From the NCBI GenBank assembly GCA_038049695.1, contig CP142456.1, positions 19,620,501 to 19,684,500 of the forward strand: a DNA stretch of 64,000 nucleotides, in the 5' to 3' direction. This DNA comes from Cinnamomum chago (lineage: Eukaryota; Streptophyta; Magnoliopsida; Laurales; Lauraceae). Made by a program: the position numbers and the translations under genes. This document shows positions 57,109-64,000 of this stretch, piece by piece (position 1 is the first letter of the stretch; every line of letters starts with the position of its first letter). Below the pieces are notes generated by a model. The model did no database searches. It was not told the origin of the DNA and saw nothing but the letters and a program-made list of their open reading frames with translations.

Positions 57109-57875
57109 TAGTTGTCAATTTCAGTTTGTTTCGGCTGAACTCGCCGAAATATTTGTTACAATAAATAGGCTAAAATAAACACCCTCCTAAAAATTTTCAG
57201 TTTTGACTGAAGCCTCATCCAGCAAAATCCTCAACCCAGTTCCAAATTCAGAGATTTTGGCCAAACAATCCAAAATTTCATATTTTGGCTGAAATTTGAC
57301 ACAGGCAAGACTTTTCCTCTTAAATTTGACAAAGGTGAGATTTTCCTTGTTCTTTCTTTCTTTTTCTTCTTTCGCCATAATAGTGATCAGGATTCATTTA
57401 TATGCCATGTAGATGTATAGCGTTATTTTTTTTTTTTTTTTTTCTGTTTGAAACATAGGAGTTTATATTACTAAGAAAATGGGAGGAAAGCCCTAAAATA
57501 CCACAAGAAAGCTCTGCCAAAACACCCTTGATCCCCATGCTGGTAAGGATACCAGCTATACAAAAGTATGTGGCCTCCTGCAGCGCACAAAGGACAAAGA
57601 GAGCTGGCACACCTTGACAATCCAAAGCCGACAACAGCACACACCAAGCCCACATCCCGGGCATAAAAGTATATTTTTTATTTTTAAATATAACATAGTT
57701 TATATGCTATTTTCATTTTTTTTAATATTTTTATAATTTTCTAAATTTATGCATAGATTTTCATTTTTCATTTTTTTAAAAGTAATCCAGGATGAAATAC
57801 CAACACACCAAAAGAGTCAACGCATTTCAGTTTGGAGCCAAACAAAAAACAAGGTCCAAATGAAATTGACAACTA
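57109..57875. mobile_element. TIR element of the TAGTTGTCAA family, with retroposon insert
   Basis: The left end tagttgtcaatttcagtttg is mirrored by aaatgaaattgacaacta at the right. The ends and the cggctgaactcgccgaaat-type interior match the element at 16767-18148. No TSD is evident. A minus-strand retroposon-like block (57427-57665) sits inside. Confidence 0.65.
57427..57665 (-). mobile_element. Possible LINE 3' end with poly-A tail
   Basis: A 17-base T run at the left is a poly-A tail on the minus strand. The upstream minus-strand sequence has an open frame of about 80 codons, starting MPGMWAWCVLLSALDCQG, reminiscent of plant L1 3' regions. It is truncated. Confidence 0.4.
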
Positions 57876-59113
57876 TGGGTTGAGTACTAGACATGTAGCA
57901 CCTAAGTGGAGAGCACTAGTCCCAACATGCAAAAGATGAATTGGTGGATTACCTTTCTACAAAAGATAATTCTCATTGAACGTTGCTAGTCATCCCATAA
58001 AAATAAAATAAAATAAAACATTGGTTTCAAAAAAACTTTTATGCCTTCACTATTCAATTTCAATTTTTATACTCGGGTGACAAGCAATGCCCAATGAGGC
58101 TACTTTTGCAGATAGCTAATCCTTCTCTTCTTTTTTTTCCTTTTTTTTTTTTTTTTTTTTTGAGAAGCAAATAGCTAATCTTATAAACCTATTTTTATCA
58201 TGAGCCGATATAGGCTACAACTCCATGCCACACAAGCTATAATCACTTTATCATGATGGTGATGGAAGCCTTCCGTTGTGCTAATGGAACTCTTCACTTA
58301 AACCATCCTTTTTAATATGAGTTCTTCTTTTAGAAGAGGCATGTTAGTCTAATATGAGGCCCACTTAACCCAAGAATTACAAGAGGAGGTTGTGGATTAG
58401 CCATCTACCAAAAAAAAGGCATCATCACACATTTTTAACCATCATATACAAGACTTTGAAACCAATATTAAAATAAAAATCAATTAACAACTACCAATTA
58501 CAACCTTAGAGTGAATGACTATAGACACCAGATGCAATTGGCTTATGATAGATGGCTAATCCACAATCACCCCTTGTATTTTATGGGGGCATTGGGTCCC
58601 ACCTTCCATTTATTTACTAACATGGAAAGCTGCATAACTTGCCAAGTTACACAAAGGTTTCCCTTTCGGAAGAGGCACGGTAGCATTAGCAAGTTATAAC
58701 ACAAAACCTAACTTCTCACACAAGGACATATATTGTAATTAGTGGAGCCCATAGGAATGAATGTACCAGGAGTGTGTGGACAAGGTGTCTACAAAACAGG
58801 GGAATAATAAGACATTAAATGAAAAGGCTCAATAACTGATAGTTCATTAACAGCTATAAATCATTGTTTTAGATCGCATAACTAAAAATTGCATGAGATT
58901 CGTTTGTATTTTTAGTGGTTTGATCTATAATGATGATTAATAGTTGTTAACTTTTTTTTTTCACTTAATTCCAAAGAAATGGATTTGATGGTTTAGAATG
59001 TGTGTTGATGCCCCTTTTTCTTTGTAGAAGACTAGTCCACGATCATCTTGCATTTCCTAGGTCAAGTAGGCCCCATAGATTACGATAGTGTGCATTTTGT
59101 GGAAAAAGAACAT
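57876..59113. other. Intergenic DNA, no gene seen
   Basis: A T run of 21 lies at about 58141-58161. Inverted words near 58385 and 58555 (gattagccatcta, gatggctaatcc) hint at a decayed TIR element. There is no coding signal. Confidence 0.3.
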
Positions 59114-59116
59114 TTA

Positions 59117-61005
59117 GGGGTCATTTAGCAATTTCACATGTGATAAGAAAATGGTCCACATGTGCAAATGATTCACATATCAATCATTTGCATATGCAAA
59201 TGAGTCATATGTGAAACACATTCCATTGTTTGCCACGTACATACCTCTTCACATGTGAATCTCAATGCATCCAACAATTCACCATTTTTCACAAATTTCT
59301 TAAAATACAAGATGAATGAAGACGAGATTTGACCCTCTAGACCTTTTAGGCATTATAAAGAGGATCGATGGTTCGAATAGTGAAAATGGGCCCACAGAAG
59401 TCAAAATCACGGATTTTAGCTTTTAGACCTTTTTGCAAATACCTAAGAATCCATGATGGATTTAGACCTAAAATTTAACCCCATGGCCGTTATGGGCATT
59501 TTAATGACGATCAACAATACAGATAATGATTTTGAGCCCACATGAATAGAAAAGTTGAAAAACAAAAAACCCAATGGGTTCAAGAGATGTGAAAACCATG
59601 TGTAAAATCAATAGGTACACCAAAGATCCATGGTTTTTCACAAATTTCTCGATATCCATTAAGAATCAAGGCACCAAATTTGGTCCCGCAACCATTTTGG
59701 ACCTTATGAAGAGGATGAACGGTTTAGATGTGAAAATGGGTCCCACAAAAGTCCAAAACGATACATCCAACGGTCTGGACTTTTTTGCAGATATCTCAAA
59801 ATCCATGATGAATCCACAGCTAAATTTGGTTAAGCCGTTGTAGGCCTTTTAAAGACATCCAACGGTTTGGGTCTTGATTTAGGACATTGTTGTGAAAATC
59901 ATAATCGTATCACAAATCCTTCATACCATGAATCGAATCGTGAATCATATAGTGAATCGTACGATTTTCTTTAAAAAAAAAAAAAACTTTTTATAAAATG
60001 AAAAATAATTAAAAGAAAAAAATAGTTATTCATAATCCATTTTTTTTCCATTCACAGCAGTATAAATACAATGACAAATAAGTCTATCATACAATAATAT
60101 CAAGAACATCATGGCATATGTTAATATATAGTAAATGAAATGTGCGACTAGTTAAATAAGTTTAAGGTATCAATATTCTATTTATTTTTTATTATCATTC
60201 AATCAAAATATAAAAGTACAAATAAATCCAAGCCATCAATCTTACACCATAGGATATCTCTTTAAGTTAAGAAAGTGTTCGTGAGGGGAAAAAACCAAAA
60301 AAGATATTTAAAAAAAAAATGATGTAGAGAAGCCTTATTCGTACAGTCGAATGCTTTAATCAAATGCATGTTCTTTATTCATCTCTAAAACCTCCACAGA
60401 GCAGTAAAAATTCTTAAGATGTTTCATTAACTACTAAATAACCTTCTAAAAAAAAACTAAAAGAAAGAAAGAAAAGAATAAAGGAATAGAATAAAGGAAT
60501 AAAATGAAAGATTATTAATATTAACTTATTGGTTGTGGCTATTCTCGTTCAGCCAAATCGCTTGAATCGTAAGAATCAATGAAATGAGTATCAAATAGTA
60601 AGATTCATACCTGAATCCTAAGACTCTTCATTAAATGGGATTCGTTGCATAGATACGAATCATTTTCCTTAGGATTTGGGATATCAATGGGATTCAATTT
60701 ATGAATCGTAGGATTCTAAGAACAATGATTAGGGGCCCAACAAATTCAAAAAAATGAAAAAGGCAAACTGCCAAAAATTCCCGCTCGGGTTATTGTAGCA
60801 ACGCACGATAGCAATAACTAGTGGTTCTGCTTCACAAGGTACGAGGTGTGAAAATTTCAAGCGCAAAATGGACACATTTTCACATCATTTTCACACTACC
60901 ATGTACGCATGTGATTCGTAAATTGGTGCAACCAAGCATGTGATGCGTAACGGTTACACATCAACCACCATTTACATATGTAAATGGATGCAAACAAACA
61001 ACCCC
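59117..61005. mobile_element. Non-autonomous PIF/Harbinger element X
   Basis: The element begins ggggtcatttagcaattt and ends gcaaacaaacaacccc, with TTA on both sides (59114-59116 and 61006-61008). The right end, read inward, matches the coding element at 20047 (acatatgtaaatgg subterminal word). The left third holds four degenerate units of about 150-200 bp (cacaaatttct, aaatccatgatgaat, gaggatcaacggttt-like words). A block at about 59890-60728, with gaatcgta words at both ends, looks like a further nested repeat. No coding region is present. Confidence 0.82.
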
Positions 61006-61008
61006 TTA

Positions 61009-61793
61009 AAGTGCATAATCAACTAGCAAAACAATCAAATCTCATTTTTATAGTGACAACAAGTTGTTCATAAGACAAATGGAATGAAGGTCTGATCTAG
61101 TGGCCCACCATAAAAAAGAAGGTTTGTTAGATTAGTTATCTATAAAAAAATCAGCCTTACCAAGTATTACTAGCCACTAAATAAACGAAATGAGAAAGGA
61201 TGGTGAAAATGGAAGAAGTAAATGATTGAAATCAATACTTCTGATTAATAATGGCTAGCATTGCTCAATGAGACCAATCTTTTATAAGAAGCTAATCCAA
61301 CAAACCCTCTTTTGTACGGTCAGACCAGTGGGTCCCACCTAGATGCCACGTCTTATATGCAGCCACTCTTATGTATGATGAAGATTGTAGATCCTCTAAT
61401 TTTTAGGAATTGCACGAAACATGAAAAAGCATGAGTAAGGCCCACTTATTCAAAACTAAACTACTCAAAATAAATGTCCCCATCTTGTATTGGCTCTAGC
61501 CTAATTTCATTCCAATAAAAATGGGCCCACCATTAAATTGATCATTTGTCAAGCACATGAGTTTTAATAAAATTTAATTCATATGTTTTATACATGATAA
61601 ATCTGACAACAGATGAATCCTACTAAAGTGAAATTTGGAGAGAGCCAATGCAAAAGGGTGACTTTTATTTTTTGTGGTTCAGATTTTAATAAGTGGACCC
61701 CATTATTAGATGATGTGAACTGATTGAAAAAATACATCAAAATGTATTTTCATTACAATCACAAAAAAGGCATAAACAATTTATGTGTGCAAG

Positions 61794-61824
<31 letters not shown>

Positions 61825-62016
61825 TGGAATGAGAGCGGAAAGAGGGTATATTGTCTTTCTTTGAAAATGATGATAAAAGGGTTTGGGTAAATCTCTATGG
61901 GGCAATGCATTTCTATCAAAGGTGCTAAACCTGAATTATTAAAGGTTAAGATCTTTGAGGGGCCATCAAGTAATCTCCTCTTTGGTAGGCAATGATTACC
62001 CATGTAATTCTAATCC
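61009..62016. other. Spacer between PIF elements X and Y
   Basis: No gene. A (TA)(GA) microsatellite lies at 61797-61824. The aggcccactt/gtgggtcc words are common plant repeat vocabulary and are not diagnostic. Confidence 0.35.
61797..61824. repeat. Compound (TA)n(GA)n microsatellite
   Basis: About seven TA units run directly into seven GA units. Confidence 0.9.
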
Positions 62017-62019
62017 TAA

Positions 62020-63060
62020 GGGGTCGTTTGTTTCCACCATTTTACATACGTAAATGGCCCTCATAGGAAACTGTTTCACGTGCATCGTGTTTGTGTGAAA
62101 ACACATCAAGTGTGAAAATAATATGTGAAAAGGATGTGAAAGTAGTGCACAAAAAGTGGCTGGAATTTTCACACCTGTTGAGGTGTGAAACCGAATCACA
62201 CCACACAAAAAAAAGGAGATGCTACAGTACTCAGCATGAGGTTTTTTTTTTATTTTCAGGTTTATAGTGGTACCTACATCATGATCTAAACCGATACTAA
62301 TGTTTTTAAGGTCAAAAACAGCTATGGTGCAAAGTTTCAGTCGTTGGATCATCTTGGATTATGTGATATTTACGAAAAACTCAGAACCATTGGATCTCCA
62401 TTTCTACACTTTTGTGGGTCCCATTTTCATGATCCAAACCGCCAATTCCCTTCAGAAGGCCCAAAACGGTTATGGGACCAAATTTCATGAAAAAATTCAT
62501 AATGGATCTCAAGAAAATGGTGAAAAATGCTGAACCATTGGATCCATTATCCTGATTTTGCACTTTGTTGAAGTGTGATTGAACTCGGTCCTTTCTTTCA
62601 ATTTTTTTATTCATGTGGGCCTCAAATTCATGATCTAAACCGTTGACCCTCTTTAAAATGACCACAACAGCCATGGAACAAAATTTCAAGTTTCATCACG
62701 AATTTTTAGATATTTGCAAAAAGGTCTAAAAAAATTCTTTATTCTCAATTCTGTGAGGCCCATTTTCACGATCTGAACCATCCAAACTCTTTAGAACAAC
62801 ATTTCTTCCTTGATGATCAAGTCTCATGCCTTTATTCATCATATATTTTAAGATATTTGTAAAAATAAAAAAACAAGAAAAAATGGTGAAATTTTTGTGA
62901 AAAATGGTGAACTGTTGGATCCACTCAGATTCACATGTAGAAAAGTGTGAAAATGACAAACAATGGATTGTGTTTCACACGTGACTCATTTGCATTTGCA
63001 TATGAAAATGATTCACATGTGGACCATTTTAATATCCCATGTGAAAATGACAAACGACGG
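62020..63060. mobile_element. Non-autonomous PIF/Harbinger element Y, inverted relative to X
   Basis: The element begins ggggtcgtttgtttccacc (TAA before it at 62017-62019). Its right end, cacatgtggaccatttt...gtgaaaatgacaaacgac, is the reverse complement of the left end of X. The interior repeats of X (for example gacctttttgcaaata) appear on the opposite strand (tatttgcaaaaaggtc, about 62711). Y is therefore the same family as X in the other orientation and about half as long. The last bases of its right end are altered and the right TSD is not clear. Confidence 0.8.
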
Positions 63061-64000
63061 GAAAGTGATGGTTCCATCTATATCTTCACCTGAAAGGCTG
63101 AAACCCTTCACTCATACCTCTTTAACACTCATTTGGGGGAAAAAAACCATTTTACTATGAATTCCTATGAATTTCAAATGGAGTAGGCAAAAGTAACTGG
63201 AAAAGACCAAAATCTCCTCGATAATAGATCATGATGATCACCGATTAAAGATGACAACTCAAATCCTTACTACAAGGATATCCAGCAAACAATCTGTCTC
63301 AAATTTCCAATCATCCTTGACATTTTGTCATCAAAGAATCTAGTCAGCAAGCCCATGGGAAGGCATATAGAAAGCCTCAAATCATAACATGTGAGGAAGA
63401 AGTCGCCTCAAGCCCGGAGGAAAAATATTCCTCGAACAATTTGCAGTGCATATCTGTGCACTACAGCTTCTGCAGCACTTAAAATTCAAGAGCTTAATTT
63501 TCTATGGTTTTCAGTTTCGATAGTCCAGTGCAGCAAAACATTTTCCGCAATGGAATGTGTTTCTCCCTTAATGTAAAGGGGAAATTGGTTTTCTACCTCT
63601 TGGGTCCGAATCTTTTTTGGGCACAAATCTTCTTTCCACAAAAACTGCTGAAAATGCTTTCGCCTTAGAAGAATGAATACTGTGGAAAATGTTAACACCA
63701 AACTGCATAAAATGATTCTCTGTTGCAAAATATTTTCAAATTTCCATAGAAAACACTCCGCACAGATTTACCCCAATAGAAACCCAGAATCAGATGTCGG
63801 AGAAAACAGAATTAAAAACAAATAAATTAAGAGCTACTACTGAACGGAAATTGGACCGTTTGTGGGGTTTTCTTGTTCAAGCAATGAGCAAGAGATGATC
63901 ATTGCCCCCACTGAAATGGAGGGTTTGGATTCAAGTAACCCCATCAAAACCCTTGGCTCGAGAAATAAATTAATACATGTTAACTTTGCATGGTGCGTGA
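63061..64000. other. Right edge, no gene seen
   Basis: Frames at 63391-63576 and on the minus strand at 63486-63728 overlap and have no recognisable domain. Confidence 0.3.

Noticed and set aside
1-64000. CRISPR arrays, operons, bacterial terminators
   Set aside because: The sequence is plant nuclear DNA. The only regular arrays are transposon-internal tandem repeats and microsatellites.

Overview
This window is nuclear DNA of a flowering plant with a large, transposon-rich genome. Three host genes are recognisable, and all are plant- or eukaryote-specific and carry introns: the terminal exon of a GAUT-type glycosyltransferase (GT8), a complete two-exon nuclear psbW gene for photosystem II subunit W, and most of a minus-strand gene for RNA polymerase III subunit RPC8/RPC25. 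Everything else that can be named is a transposable element or simple repeat. I cannot place the species. Nothing here is bacterial, organellar or CRISPR-like.

Layout. 1-2.7 kb: an unassigned exon-like frame and the GAUT last exon. 3.1-3.7 kb: a long fold-back repeat. 6.9-7.8 kb: psbW, flanked by MITEs and a SINE. 11-16 kb: two Ac-like hAT elements with 8-bp target-site duplications (TSDs), a minus-strand Ty3 fossil, copia LTR ends and a perfect-stem hairpin. 16.1-18.2 kb: a LINE 3' end and a TIR element with a TSD. 20.0-26.3 kb: a PIF/Harbinger transposon with TIRs, TTA TSD, a Myb/SANT-like ORF1 and a DDE transposase, both decayed.

27.1-43.4 kb: six exons of the Pol III subunit gene, read right to left. 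Introns of 6.2 and 8.8 kb hold a Ty1/copia fossil, a hAT-like TIR element beside a 45-bp palindrome, a Ty3 fossil and further hAT copies. 45.1-52.6 kb: a small Ac-like hAT element split by a 6.7-kb DUF659-type hAT transposon. The inner transposon carries five near-identical tandem copies of a 621-633 bp unit ahead of its transposase gene. 54.7-56.9 kb: a 5' copia fossil with a 163-bp LTR. 59.1-63.1 kb: two non-autonomous PIF-type elements in opposite orientation whose ends match the coding PIF element at 20 kb.

The most informative features are the hAT-in-hAT nest with its recent tandem array, the PIF parent with its two satellites, the reconstructed RPC8 gene inflated by transposons, the 24-bp perfect-stem hairpin at 15.9 kb, and an unassigned 71-codon frame at the left edge. 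I saw no clearly new molecular system.
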